This document shows, piece after piece, positions 1 to 53,700 of a stretch of 64,000 nt of DNA (the first letter of the stretch is position 1; every line of letters begins with the position of its first letter). A program made the translations under genes and the position numbers. The stretch covers positions 43,821,272 through 43,885,271 of the forward strand of contig NC_068910.1 in assembly GCF_023091745.1 (NCBI RefSeq), read 5' to 3'. Source of the DNA: Budorcas taxicolor. Its lineage: Eukaryota > Chordata > Mammalia > Artiodactyla > Bovidae. The notes under the pieces were generated by a model. That model saw only the letters and a list, made by a program, of their open reading frames with translations, was not told where the DNA came from and ran no database searches.

Positions 1-745
1 GTATCAGTTCAGTTCAGTCGCTCAGTCATGTCCGACTCTTTGCGACCCCATGAATCGCAGCATACCAGGCCTCCCTGTCCATCACCAACTCCCAGAGTTC
101 ACTCAGACTCATGTCCATCAAGTCAGTGATGCCATCCAGCCATCTCATCCTCTGTCGTCCCCTTCTCCTCCTGCCCCCAATCCCTTCCAGCATCAGTCTT
201 TTCCAGTGAGTCAACTCTTCGCATGAGGTGTCCAAAGTACTGGAGTTTCAGCTTCAGCATCATTCCTTCCAAAGAAATCCCAGGGCTGATCTCCTTCAGA
301 ATGGACTGGTTGGTTCTCCTTGCAGTCCAAGGGGCTCTCAAGAGTCTTCTCCAACACCACGGTTCAAAAGCATCAATTCTTCGGCGCTCAGCCTTCTTCA
401 CAGTCCAACTCTCACATCCATACATGACCACTGGAAAAACCATAGCCTTGACTAAACGGACCTTTGTTGGCAAAGTACTGTCTCTGCTTTTGAATACGCT
501 ATCTAGGTTGGTCATAACTTTTCTTCCAAGGAGTAAGCGTCTTTTAATTTCATGGCTGCAGTCACCATCTGCAGTGATTCTGGAGCCCCCAAAAATAAAG
601 TCTGACACTGTTTCCATTGTTTCCCCATCTATTTCCCATGAAGTGATGGGACCAGATGCCATGATCTTCGTTTTCTGAATGTTGAGCTTTAGGCCAACTT
701 TTTCACGCTCCACTTTCACCTTCATCAAGAAGCTTTTCAGTTCGG
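1..745 (-). mobile_element. BovB (RTE) LINE, 3' part, antisense
   Basis: The minus strand encodes the end of the BovB reverse transcriptase (QKTKIMASGPITSW, DFIFGGSRITADGDCSHEIK, KVRLVKAMVFPVVMYGCESW) and the terminal [17 protein letters not shown] segment. The 5' side breaks off into unrelated sequence near 745; the 3' tail reaches the window edge. The open frame is long (about 225 codons, 123-800), so this is a fairly young copy, but it lacks most of the enzyme. Confidence 0.9.
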
Positions 746-1507
746 AGCACAGGGTAGAGCAGGGGTAATAGGAGCATTTGAGTTTATAGCAGTTTCCCAC
801 AGCCCTGTTGCTGAGATGAATCTGGAGAGCAATATCGATGGTTTGGACTGAGCTGATCAGCCTATTATATCCTGAAGTCTTGTTTGTCCGGTCAGGCTCT
901 GCTTGCTGTTTTGTAAAGCTTCATGCTAGGTGCTCTGTATACCACGTATGTCTCTGCTGTATTCACATCTGCATCATTTCCCATTTAGCTTTGTGTTTGC
1001 TTATTAACTAGATTGTGCCATTTTCCTCCTCTCTGTCTCTCTCTTTAGTAGACAGTCTCTCCCACTGTTAATCTTAGCATTTTCTTTTCCTTTTCATTGG
1101 AAATCTTGAATATCATTTAGTTTACTTAAGTCTATAAAAGCTCTCTTGTTCCCCTGAAGAGAAATCTTCTTTCTTGCAAACTGTTTGATAATCTGTTAAA
1201 ATTTGCATGTCATGGGTTAACAGTTGTCATTATAATTAATCATATTATTGATTATCTGATCATTTTAGTATTGCCTTGATAGTCATTTTGCAATTTTTCA
1301 GAGGGTGGATTACTGACAGATTTTTGTATTCCAACAGGTTCTGTTCAAAATATAGGCAGCATTCATGTGGACATTCTTAAAAATGAACATTTCAATTATA
1401 GCAGGTTTTTGCCTCCAAGAATCTTGATGGAGAGAATTACCACTAATTGTACATTTCTTTTGTACATTTTGAGACCATCTCCTAACTCCCTATGTCTTCT
1501 CTTTTAG
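746..1507 (+). other. FANCD2: FANCD2 intron 6, right part
   Basis: AT-rich sequence between the BovB copy and exon 7; no gene or repeat recognised. Confidence 0.6.
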
Positions 1508-44101
<42,594 letters not shown>

Positions 44102-44450
44102 GCTACAGAAAGGTGCTCCTTTCCTGTCTTTGCCAGCCACTCACCACAGTGTTCAGGGTTACAGATGCTGCCGGTCTGCCTTTCTGACTGCAAGCATCCT
44201 ATTTTGTCCTTAAAGAGGGGGTTCTATTGAATCAACTCAATTGTGGATTTCACGGATTGTCTACTAACGTTAAAGACGGTGGCTTAATGTCTACTATGTT
44301 AAAGACCAATGTAACATTGCTTACCCATTTGGGTGAACACGGCAGAACAGTCATAATTCTAGGCTTTGGGAGCTAGTTTTGAAACTCTGGATTTATTCTA
44401 CAATTTAAGCTTGTACCAGTTTTCAAATAAATTCTAAGTTCTGCCTCAGC
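44102..44450 (+). other. FANCD2: FANCD2 3' UTR
   Basis: Untranslated tail from the stop codon to the expected cleavage point shortly after the AATAAA. No repeat was recognised in it. The end is inferred from the signal position, not observed. Confidence 0.75.
44426..44431 (+). promoter_or_regulatory. FANCD2: FANCD2 polyadenylation signal AATAAA
   Basis: Canonical AATAAA 325 nt after the stop codon, the first one downstream; cleavage is expected within 10-30 nt. Confidence 0.8.
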
Positions 44451-44704
44451 TACCTTTTGGAATTTCCTTCATAGGTGAGACTGAATTGGAGTTTGTGCAG
44501 AGAAATAATGGAGAATTAAAATCATATGTTCCCTATTAAAAGGACTGTCTTATTTGAGATGAAAACACACTTGTGATCTTTTTGGAGGAGTGACAGATTT
44601 CTTTTAGTGCTCAAAGAAAGTCACGTTTGGCTGCATTTTAAATTTTTTGGTGGTTATGTAGACATATAAGACAAAGGTGAAAAGGGCAGCATCCAACTCA
44701 TGTT

Positions 44705-45406
44705 AACTTTGCATAAATAATTTTTATTTCCACATTATTCTGAGTTATATGTATAATCTAGTTACAAGAAAACTACAAAATTACTTGTAGTTGATTAAAA
44801 ATAGAACATTAAGCATACACTTCAGCTAAAACGGGGAACTCTTCATGTCTTCTGCTCTTATTTCAGTGCCAGACTGTTAATATTTAATATCTGTTAATAT
44901 TTCTACCTACTTTCATACTCTCCAGTAATGTTAGGGTGTGGCTGGTTAGGCTTTTATATTGTTTTTTGGTGGGGAGGTTATTCAATCATTGACCTACATA
45001 CACATTTTTGACCCCTTCATCCTCATGTATGTAGGAATCCATAATTTCAGTCCTTGACATTCTTTGTTTCTCCACCTCATTGTGGTTTTAGTGTTGAAAT
45101 GAGTTCACAGTAGGCTCATTGGTATATATGGTTTAATGGTTCTTTATCACATGTACATGTCAGTGCTAGTTTGACTCTCTTTCAAATGGGTGTTCAGCTT
45201 TACAGTGGAAATGTTCTCCTCCCTTGCTGGGTCACTGGCCCATTTTTGGAGGGAAAGGGAGGAGAGGGGCTCCTGAATTGTCACTGCCTGACTGAAAAGC
45301 AAAATAGCTGGGGCAAGCACAGTTTCCTTTGCAGGGACAGCTCTGCGTAAGCTTCAGGCACATAGCGAAAGACATGGTGTTAGGAACAGGGATCAGATGG
45401 GACCCT
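44705..45406 (-). other. FANCD2OS: FANCD2OS 3' UTR (inferred)
   Basis: About 700 nt of non-repetitive sequence between the stop codon and the first minus-strand AATAAA (plus-strand TTTATT at 44723-44728). The extent is an inference from that signal. If it is skipped, the next minus-strand AATAAA (44392-44397) lies inside the FANCD2 3' UTR. Confidence 0.5.
44723..44728 (-). promoter_or_regulatory. FANCD2OS: Candidate FANCD2OS polyadenylation signal
   Basis: AATAAA on the minus strand, about 680 nt downstream of the FANCD2OS stop codon. Confidence 0.5.
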
Positions 45407-45943
45407 TTACTTGGAATGTTGCAAGGCAAAGGTGCACTTCTTGTATGTCGCATACAGCAAGAGGATGGAGCGTAACATCTGTTTGCACATGGTCACTGTC
45501 ATCTGAATCTGAGGTTCCTTAAGTCCAGTGGGCCACTGGTGCTCCCGGCTAATGATTTTGCAGAAGGCTGACTTGTCTGAAACTCTGAAGGTCCCAGTCC
45601 ACTTTGGTGGCTGAGCCGTGATGACCCTGCCAAAGACAGAATCCACTCCACTGAGGCGGACAGGCTGAGGCTTCCTGACCAGCCCTTTCTTGTTGTTCAT
45701 GGTTCGGAGCTCTGACGTGTGACAGGGCAACTTGGGACTCACCCCAGGCTCCAGGAATGGGCTGTCTAGGACTAGAGTGACCTCTTGAAAGCACAGCTGC
45801 ACTTCAAGGTCAGAAGGGGTATGTGGAAAGCAGGGGGAAGCCCTAAAGGGGTGCTTGGAGGAAGGGGTAGGTGTTGTATGCCGCAGCCATTGGAAGCTCT
45901 CATCCAGTGGGGTCCATGGTGACCAGAGCTGGTATCCTGCCAT
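45407..45943 (-). CDS. FANCD2OS: FANCD2OS, FANCD2 opposite-strand protein
   Basis: A 178-codon open frame on the minus strand beginning [20 protein letters not shown] and ending [11 protein letters not shown]. This is very close to my memory of the human FANCD2OS (C3orf24) protein (177 aa), so the frame is clearly maintained. Molecular function is unknown; I see no signal peptide, membrane segment or catalytic motif, but many SPF/TP-type proline and serine positions. The CDS is a single exon: an acceptor CTCCTCTAG lies 8 nt upstream of the ATG (exon starts at 45951 on the minus strand), which implies at least one noncoding upstream exon. It converges with FANCD2, whose 3' end is about 1 kb away. 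Confidence 0.95.
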   Translation of the reverse strand: MAGYQLWSPWTPLDESFQWLRHTTPTPSSKHPFRASPCFPHTPSDLEVQLCFQEVTLVLDSPFLEPGVSPKLPCHTSELRTMNNKKGLVRKPQPVRLSGVDSVFGRVITAQPPKWTGTFRVSDKSAFCKIISREHQWPTGLKEPQIQMTVTMCKQMLRSILLLYATYKKCTFALQHSK

Positions 45944-46119
45944 TGACAGTCCTAGAGGAGAGGAATCAGAACATGGAATTTCCCTAGCATACTGTTAGGG
46001 AAAGGCTAACAGGGTAGGGCTGTTCAAATTCACATCTCTGTCTCAGTATTAACTTTACCTTACTCCTTAGTTCTCATGAACAGATTCTAGTACTTGTTAG
46101 GATACAAGTAATTCTATAA

Positions 46120-46290
46120 AGGGCAGTAGAGGATAGTGACAAGTATTGAATCTGGTAACTGCTGTGTGTACTTTATTAAACCTAATCACAAGCCTCTGAA
46201 GGTAGGTTTTTACCCATGGTACAGATGAGGAAATGGGTTTGTCCAAAAGAGTAGCCCTTGCTTGGTATTAGGATCTGTGCTGTGTTGATA
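46120..46290 (-). repeat. MIR SINE fragment
   Basis: CTGAAGGTAGGTTTTTACCC and GTACAGATGAGGAAATGGGT in the inferred FANCD2OS intron. Confidence 0.55.
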
Positions 46291-46424
46291 ACTGCTAAAG
46301 ACAGAATCTGTGCCTCTCAGGTGGCAGAGGCTGCTGGCACTCCACGGTGAGACATTATTTGTGGATGGGTGCTTAGAAAGGCCTAGCTCACCAGATATTT
46401 GTGACTAAATCACATGTACTTTAT

Positions 46425-46571
46425 ACTGTTGGTTCTCAAAGTATGATTCTGGGACTGGTGCCTTAAGCATCCTGTGGAAACATGGAAGAAATGCAGATTC
46501 TTGGGTCCCCTGCATTCTGCACTTAAACAAAGCCTCCAAGGGAGTCTGATGCGCCTTACAGTTTGAGAACT
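46425..46571 (+). mobile_element. MER5A-like hAT DNA transposon remnant
   Basis: Begins CTGTTGGTTCTCAAAGTATG and ends CAGTTTGAGAAC, the inverted termini of MER5, with TGCAGATTCTTGGGTCCCCT between. About 147 bp, noncoding. Confidence 0.75.
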
Positions 46572-46765
46572 TACACTTTTTCTTTAAGGAACTTCACAGT
46601 CAGAAGATCAGAACCTCTTTTGACACAAGTGACCAGCTCTCTCAGAGCCCTGAGGTACTTATACACCACCTCAGAGGAATTACACCAGGCAGGAGGGGAA
46701 AAAGTTCCCAGGACTGGTCCTTCTTTAGTTTTTAAAGATTTTTCTGGTTCTCCTATGTGTTTTGG

Positions 46766-47080
46766 GGGCTTCCCTGGTAACTCAGCTGGTAAAGAATCCA
46801 CCTGTAATGCAGGAGACCCTGGTTCAATTCCTGGGTCGGGAAGATCCGCTGGAGAAGGAATAGGCTACCTATTCCAGTATTCTTGGGCTTCCCTGGTGGC
46901 TCAGGTGGTAAATGATCCATCTGCAATGCAGGATACCTGGGTTTGAAGCCTGGGTTGGGAAGATCCACTGGAGAGGGGAATGGCTACCCACTCCAGTGTT
47001 CTGGCCAGGAGAATTCCTGGACTATACAGAATTATAGAGTCGCAAAGAGTCAGACATGACTAAGCGACTTTCACTTCACT
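46766..47080 (+). mobile_element. Bov-tA type SINE, doubled head
   Basis: Sense element with two tRNA-like heads (GGCTTCCCTGGTAACTCAGC and GGCTTCCCTGGTGGCTCAGG) and the CAAAGAGTCAGACATGACTA tail. It lies in the inferred FANCD2OS intron. Confidence 0.85.
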
Positions 47081-48269
47081 GGGTATGTTTTTGTCTTTGT
47101 TTTTTGTCTTATCTGTGAAAGACCCACTGGTTGAGATTTTTTCCTTTCTTCTTTGAAGATAAACGAAAAGGCATGGAGGATATGTTGCTAACTCAAAATT
47201 TACCCAAATAGAATTTAGACTTTCCATCTTTCTACTTTTTTTTTTTTTCATCTTTCTACTTTAAAATTGTCAGTATATAAAGGATTTCACTGAATTCAAG
47301 AGCAATGTACCATTTATTCAGCACCTACCTACTATGATAAGGGGCACGACAGACCCTTTTCTTTCTAGTCAAGTGTATTTCTCTGTATCTTCACTATTCT
47401 TCCACAAAGGTAGCAGCAAATGGGATCCCATCCCACCCAGTAATGGCCCAGGAGAACTTTGACACCCTCACCATAGTTTGTGAGACAGTGAAGTTTTGTT
47501 TTGAAAAGAAAATTGTTGGTGACATTTGAAACAGAAGACCTGCCCCTGACAGTGGTTAGTAGAAAGAAGAATTGTTGATTTCCTCCAGCTGGGAATGTTT
47601 CGCCTGAAGTATGCAAGCTTTTGTGCATACTGTGTTCAAATATCTGGACTGCCTTAGGATGAGAAAGTGACAACCAAGGGATAGTTATCTGTTCGAAACA
47701 GCCTGTGAAAGGCTTCTGGTACTTGATATTCTGACCCTAAGAGCACACATCCAGGATCAGGGCTGCTCTGGTACCCCATCAAGGCAAGGTGGGGGTGGAG
47801 ACTCTTAACTCTGAATATATGATACGGAAAAAAAAAAAAAATCCAGGAGCCCTTCTTCCTTGTCTCTTGAGAGGAAATAGGGCCAGAGGGAAAAGACATT
47901 ATCAAATGTCCAGCCGAAATACTCAGCAGAACCAACATGGGGTGAAAGAGGGAGTCTGACCCCAGGTCCCTTACACCACTTTTACATAAGGATCAAATAA
48001 AGCTAGTTCACCACTCACTCCTACCAGCCACGAGTCTCCATCATCCACTTAAGGAGGATTTGAACCTAGTCTGTTCAAGCTGCTCTTAAGAGCTCCCAGG
48101 TAGGGAACACCTGCTTCTAGCCCCAAAGATTTTCCCTTCATACCCTTCCTCCCATGTCAAGAAACTTGGTCCCTTCATTTCTGCACCTGGGAACGGGGAA
48201 GACAGCGTCAAAGTGCAGCTGAGGTCCTTATGAACTGGGATCCCAAGGGGCTGGAGCTGCCCTGAGAGG

Positions 48270-48620
48270 AGCAGGCTACCCCTCCCAGTCAGAAGAGGGG
48301 CTTGTCCCCCGGGGATCCCTACCCCGGGGCAGAGGCCAGATGGATCTGGCCGAGGTGGAGGTGGTGGTGGGAGCCCAGGCCCGGTCCCACCATCCGGGCC
48401 GTGGTCTCACCTGCTGAACTCCGCGAGCCTCACGCTCCAGAGTGGCGGCGGCTGTTCCCTGGCCGCATCTTTTCTTCACCGGGTGCTTGGCAACAACCTT
48501 TGTGACCCAGGACCGTGGCGGCGGGGTGACGGTGGGGGGGCGGGGGGCGGGGAGCTGGGAGAGCCCGAACCGCGGAAGGGGCGCGGTGAGAGGGGTATCG
48601 AAGCGCCCCGCTCGCTCGGA
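48270..48620 (-). promoter_or_regulatory. FANCD2OS: CpG-rich promoter region, probably FANCD2OS
   Basis: CpG-dense stretch in otherwise AT-rich DNA, with G-runs at 48523-48552 and an RFX-type half site (GGCAAC) at 48489-48494. It surrounds the candidate first exon of FANCD2OS. No TATA box was recognised. Confidence 0.55.
48411..48500 (-). other. FANCD2OS: Candidate noncoding first exon of FANCD2OS
   Basis: On the minus strand a CAG|GTGAGA donor sits at 48411/48410 inside a CpG island. It could splice to the CTCCTCTAG acceptor just upstream of the FANCD2OS ATG, giving an intron of about 2.46 kb. The donor is seen directly; the exon's 5' limit near 48500 and its use are inferred. Confidence 0.5.
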
Positions 48621-50380
48621 GTTCCCATCTCACTGGAACACCTGGTCCCAGATTCAGCCTTCAGGAGTGCTGAACCGAATTCTGTTCCCCTCCACCTCTT
48701 CCCCACCTCGCCACAGCGATGTGCCTTTTATCTATCTGGTCAGAGAGGACTACGGAGCCCATTTCAAAGACTGGCCAGGAACCTGCCTGCATAAATGTCA
48801 GGGGAGGGGGGAGCTGTGGTTAGTATTAAAAGGTTAGCGCTACCCTTTAAACGCTGCTCTGAGTTACCCCGAGTTCTGAAGGCTTTTGTGGCTGCATTGA
48901 CTAATCCCAGTGCAAGGACCCAGACAGGTGCCCCCCTGTCAAGATGGAGAAAAATACATCTCTCCTTGACTTCCCAACCAAAAACTTTGCTTTCTGTTAA
49001 ACTTCAAAAAGGAAGATTCTCCTTCTCAGTTCAGTTCAGTTGCTCAGTCGTGTCCGACTCTTTGTGACCCCATGAATCGCAGCACGCCAGGCCTCCCTGT
49101 CCATCACCATCTCCCGGAGTTCACTCAGACTCACATCCATCGAGTCCGTGATGCCATCCAGCCATCTCATCCTCTGTCATCCCCTTCTCCTCCTGCCCCC
49201 CATCCCTCCCAGCATCAGAGTCTTTTCCAGTGAGTCAGCTCTAAACTGACACTTTCACCTTAGTAAGAGAGTGATTTGGCTACTTTTTAACTTCATTGCA
49301 AACAATTACTCTTTAAGGCTGGGGGAAGGGAGGTCTACCCAGTTGACTCCTATATCCACAGTGCCTGACTATCAGTGCCTGGCAGGGGGCAGTATTTGTA
49401 GGAAAAATTAACTAATGGCCCACCTGCCTTCCCTTGTCCAGAAACCGCCCATGCACTTTGTGAACCCACGGAACACAGCGCGAACAGCTGTCGGGTTTGT
49501 GTGACCCTAGGTGAAGCTGAAGGGGAGAGACTGGGCATCTTCGGGATGGGGTCAGGCTGAGATCCTGGTTTGGAAGACCAAATAGTCTTGAGGGACTTGT
49601 CAAGGATTGTCAGATGCCCACTGTGTGTATGTGTGTCCCTGTGGAAGGAGAGAGAAGTGGAGAGAGTTGGAGAAGGTTGGTGGCAGAGAGGGGAAAGGGA
49701 CAGAGAATGATGAATCTTGGAAGAGACAAAATATTTTAACTTACCACCTTTTACCCCAGTAAGTTTATTTTCCTCTTGAATAATTTTGCATAGTTGCAAT
49801 TTTTTTAAAAAAAGTGTATTTTGTTTTCCGTTTCAATTTATCATGTTATGCTGCCATAGTATTTTTCCTGATTAGCATTTAAATGACTGCATAATACTGC
49901 TCTGAGTGGCTATACCAATGTTTAGCCATTCCCCAACTGTTGAGATTTTTAAAAAACATTATCTCAAAGAACACCTCTGCGCTGAAAGTTTTTTCAATAA
50001 TTTTGTTAAATATTTCAAAAACTTTGAAAATGTGTACAGCTCTTGCTTTCAATTTACAAATTTCTTTCTGAAGAGACTGTCAGTTTACACTGTGATCAGC
50101 TAATTTCGACGTTTACCGATTTCCCCTCAGCATCTTCATAACTGAAAAAAATAACATTTTGTTCATTTGATAATTGCGAAGTGGTACATCATGTTCTGTT
50201 GTTTAAAAGGCATTTTAAAAATGATTTGTATTTAATGTGGTTTAATTGGCTATGCCCAGCTTGGTTTGGATATAGCTCGCAAGCTTACTTTGGAGCACTT
50301 GAGAGAAGGGGTGAATGCGGCCCCATGCGCCCCCCACCCCCCGCAACGACCATAACCGCCAGAGACGGAGGTGGGTAATT
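48620..50380. other. Intergenic FANCD2OS-BRK1
   Basis: No gene recognised. It holds a short antisense BovB tail at 49026-49243 and AT-rich, LINE-like sequence at 49800-50250. The rest is unassigned. Confidence 0.6.
49026..49243 (-). mobile_element. BovB LINE 3' tail, antisense
   Basis: Short copy beginning with the GTTCAGTTGCTCAGTCGTGT tail and running back to TCCAGTGAGTCAGCTC. Same family and orientation as the left-edge copy. Confidence 0.85.
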
Positions 50381-50611
50381 GAGGGGATCTTTGCGTCTGC
50401 GCACCCTATTTTCCTTGTCGGCTTGGGGCGGGTCTGTTCAGGGGTGTGGGAGCAAAGCGAAGACGCCACCGAGAACTTGACAATGCGCAGGCGCGCCACA
50501 AGGCCCTAGGATTCGTGGGTACCCAAGCAAGGGTGGGGAGAGCGGCGCAGGCGCCCTGGCGGCCTGGAGGGTCGAGGCGCCTGCGCAGTCGCGCCTCCTC
50601 AGGCAGCAGCC
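50380..50611 (+). promoter_or_regulatory. BRK1: BRK1 CpG promoter and 5' UTR with NRF1-like sites
   Basis: GC-rich, TATA-less region directly before the BRK1 ATG. It carries three NRF1-like motifs: TGCGCAGGCGC at 50484-50494, GCGCAGGCGC at 50545-50554 and GCGCCTGCGCA at 50577-50587. A GC box (GGGGCGGG) lies at 50425-50432. The transcription start is not defined by sequence alone. Confidence 0.7.
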
Positions 50612-50729
50612 ATGGCGGGACAAGAGGATCCGGTGCAGCGGGAGATTCACCAGGACTGGGCGAACCGGGAGTACATTGAGGTCATCACCAGCAGCATCAA
50701 GAAAATCGCAGACTTTCTCAACTCATTCG
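50612..50729 (+). CDS. BRK1: BRK1 exon 1 coding part
   Basis: Starts at the ATG and ends one base into the aspartate codon before GTCAGC, a weak donor sequence. Encodes residues 1-39, ending KIADFLNSF. Confidence 0.95.
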
Positions 50730-53700
50730 GTCAGCGGGCGAGCAGGGGGAGGCTGGGAAGAGGGAAGCCCGCTGAGGGAGGGCGCTGAGAAGCTTTGAAG
50801 GGGAGTCTTGAGTGCCCTAGGCTCCTGCTGATGTTCGCTTCCTCCTTCAGGCCGCACCTTCTCCCTCTCGCCCTGACCCCGGGCTCCACTGGACAGTCCC
50901 TGAGGGGTTATCCTGCCCCAGGCTGAGCTCATCGGCAGCTTTGCCTTTACCCCGGATCCATTATCGAGTCTTTCCTTTTCCCGGACACGTCCTGGCAACC
51001 CGTCCTTCGTCTGCGCCTTTTCTTCTCTTCAGTCGCCTCCCTTCCTCCTCTGTGCTTCGTTTCCAGTTCCCACTTGGCTCTCAGAACGCAACATGATCTT
51101 GTCACTGCCCTGTAAAGACTCTAGAGGTTTCCCATCTCCTTTCGGGTCGAGCCTTCTAGTCGCCTCTCCGGCCCCTCCTGTCAGTCCCTTCTTGTCCTGT
51201 GCTGAGCGGGAGCAGATGAGGGCAAAGTAAGGTCCACATCTTGTCACGCTGTGGACATCTCTGTGTTGCTAGTATGAAACCAACAATGGGTGTTCTGCTT
51301 CTAGCAAAATCTTTCCTAGGCATTAGCCTACTCGTGACAGTCTTAAATTCTTTCCGCTTTGTCCCACATCCTTCTGGACAGCAAGACCGTAGCAGAGACC
51401 CCTACCTCCTGTTCTCCAAGTGTTTCTTTGACAGAACTGAGCACTCGGTGGACTTTCTATGTCATCATAAGGAGTGGGAATGACATTTTTCCAGCTGGTG
51501 TGCTTCTGGTCCATTCTCTCAGCAGTGTTAAATGGTTAAGATTAAGGAGGGGTCAGTGATGTATAAGAAAAGATTTCAAAAGGAATTATTTTCTAGCTGG
51601 AGAACTTGACACATCCTAAGGAGTCTAAGGACAGAGCAAAAGTTTAATCAGAAGGCATCCGCAAGGGAAACTGTCTTGAGTACAAGGCTGTCTCAGGCTC
51701 GGTGGGGGAAAAAGCATCATTTTCCTGCCTTTAAAGAATTTCTGTCTTGAAGATGAAATAATGACAGCTTCAGAACAAAGCAGATTATTGTTTATGTTTT
51801 AATATATTTACATACAAAATGTCTTGGTGTGGTGGATTTCCTCACTCAGGGAGTGGGAGTGATGTCAGTATTAATGAGAGACAAGAATAGGATAAATTTT
51901 GTGTCAGTGACACAGATTCACACGTATAACTTAACTGTAGTGGTTGTAATAGGAAATGATAGTCAAAAAAATCATAGAGCCCGTGTAGCCTGAAATTATT
52001 TTTTAAAGTTCCATGCAGACTCTTCCAGTGTTAGTTCTCCTGATTGTCTCTTCTGGTTCCCTAGAGAGCTGAACTGTTACGGGGGTTCTTTAAGGCACTT
52101 TATACTCATAACTTTTCCTTAGAGGAAGGAACAGATAAAACAAAATATTCCATGCACAGGGAGGGATAGAGTGATGACGTAATGGCATCTTTGAAACTTT
52201 GGCTTAGACTGGAGAGGCAGTGGACGTGGTTGGACAAATAACTGACAAAGAATTTTTACTTTTTAAAAGATATTTATTTATTTGGCTGTGCTGTTAGACC
52301 TTTGTTGAGGCAACTGGGATCTTTAGTTGTGGCATGTGGGGTCTAGTTCCCTGACCAGGGATTGAACCTGGGCTCCTTGCATTGGGAGTACAGAGTCTTA
52401 GCCATCGGACCACCAGGGAAGTCCTGAGAGCCTTTACTTTTAAAACCAGAAGTAAAAGACTTCGTTTATATGGTAGGAGTTAATATCTGATACGTAGACA
52501 CAGAATATCCTAACAGAGTATGAAGAATATCAATTCAGTAAATCAAGCATCTAAAGTAAGTTACACTGGGGCTGTTTTTCATAATTAAAAGTGACCTAGT
52601 GTCTCAGTTCCCCCAGTTTGTATGTAGATAACGTAATAACTTTGTTTCTGAGCATTTAATCATATTAATCCACCTGCAATGCAGGAGACCCCGGTTTGAT
52701 TCCTGGGTTGGGAAGATCCCCTGGAGAAGGGATAGGCTGCCCACTCCAGTATTTTTGGGCTTTGCCAGTGGCTCAGTTGGTAAAGAATGCACCTGCAATG
52801 TGGGAGACCCCAGTTCGATTCCTGGGTTGGGAAGAGCCTCTGGAGAAGGGAATGGCTACACCCACTCCAGTATTCTTGCCTGGAGAATTCCATGGACAGA
52901 GGAGCCTGGCAAGCTACATACAGTCTATGGGGTTGCAAAGAGTCGGACACGAATGACCGACTTTCACTTTCAATCATATTAATAAACATATAGTAAACAT
53001 GCGTTCATCTCTGACATAAAATTTTTGGCATGTTACTGTAGTTTTAGTTGGTGAGTCTTGGAATTAACCAAAAATTGAAGCATTTGAGCTTAGAGTTTGT
53101 GGAGGAGAATGTCTATTTTCTTGCTATATAAGCAAGGAAATATATGCTGCTGTGAGATTTTATCAAATACATGTGAGTTACATTTTATCAGACAGAAAAC
53201 AAAGACTTCTCTCTCTCTTTTTAGTTTCCAGCAAGTCCTAGACTAAGGAAATAGACACACAGGATTCCAATCTTTCAGGAGCTGGAAGAAATGGCTTCCC
53301 TGGGCTTTGGCCATTGTTTTCCTTTAAGGTGGGGGTAATGGCCTAACATTAGTAGTTACTAGGTGATTTTTGAAGATATTAGAAAGTGGATTTAGCCCAT
53401 TTAAAGAAAAGAGAAGTTAATTACAAGTAGGAATAATTAGGAAGCACAATTAAAGGTTAAAGCAATTTGACTTGGCAGTTAGATGTACCTGAGGCAAGGT
53501 CCCAGAGATTGACGATATCACGATATAAGAGTTTAGACAAAGACCAACAGGCTCAGAAACTGGATAAATCATAAAGATAGGTGAGTACATTGTCTTGGCA
53601 TTGGATGACTCAGGATGGATGAGTGTGGGATGTATTTTCCCATTCTAAGCCATTTGCACGACTCCTCCATTCTGATGTGTGCCCGGGGGGCTTGTATCAT

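Larger units (their letters stand above)
45956..48410 (-). other. FANCD2OS: FANCD2OS intron 1 (inferred)
   Basis: About 2.5 kb between the candidate first exon and the coding exon. It contains a MIR remnant, a MER5A-like element and a Bov-tA SINE, listed separately; the remainder, including 47280-48240, shows no gene or repeat that I recognise. Confidence 0.45.

Noticed and set aside
123..800. 225-codon minus-strand open frame as a host gene
   Set aside because: It encodes the end of the BovB reverse transcriptase and lacks the catalytic part, so it is a retroelement fragment.
45549..45794. 81-codon minus-strand frame inside FANCD2OS
   Set aside because: Alternate frame within the FANCD2OS coding exon; shadow of the real frame.
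48442..48837. 131-codon plus-strand open frame and others in the 48.3-48.8 kb CpG island
   Set aside because: GC-rich sequence produces long chance frames in every frame; no known domain and no splice context.
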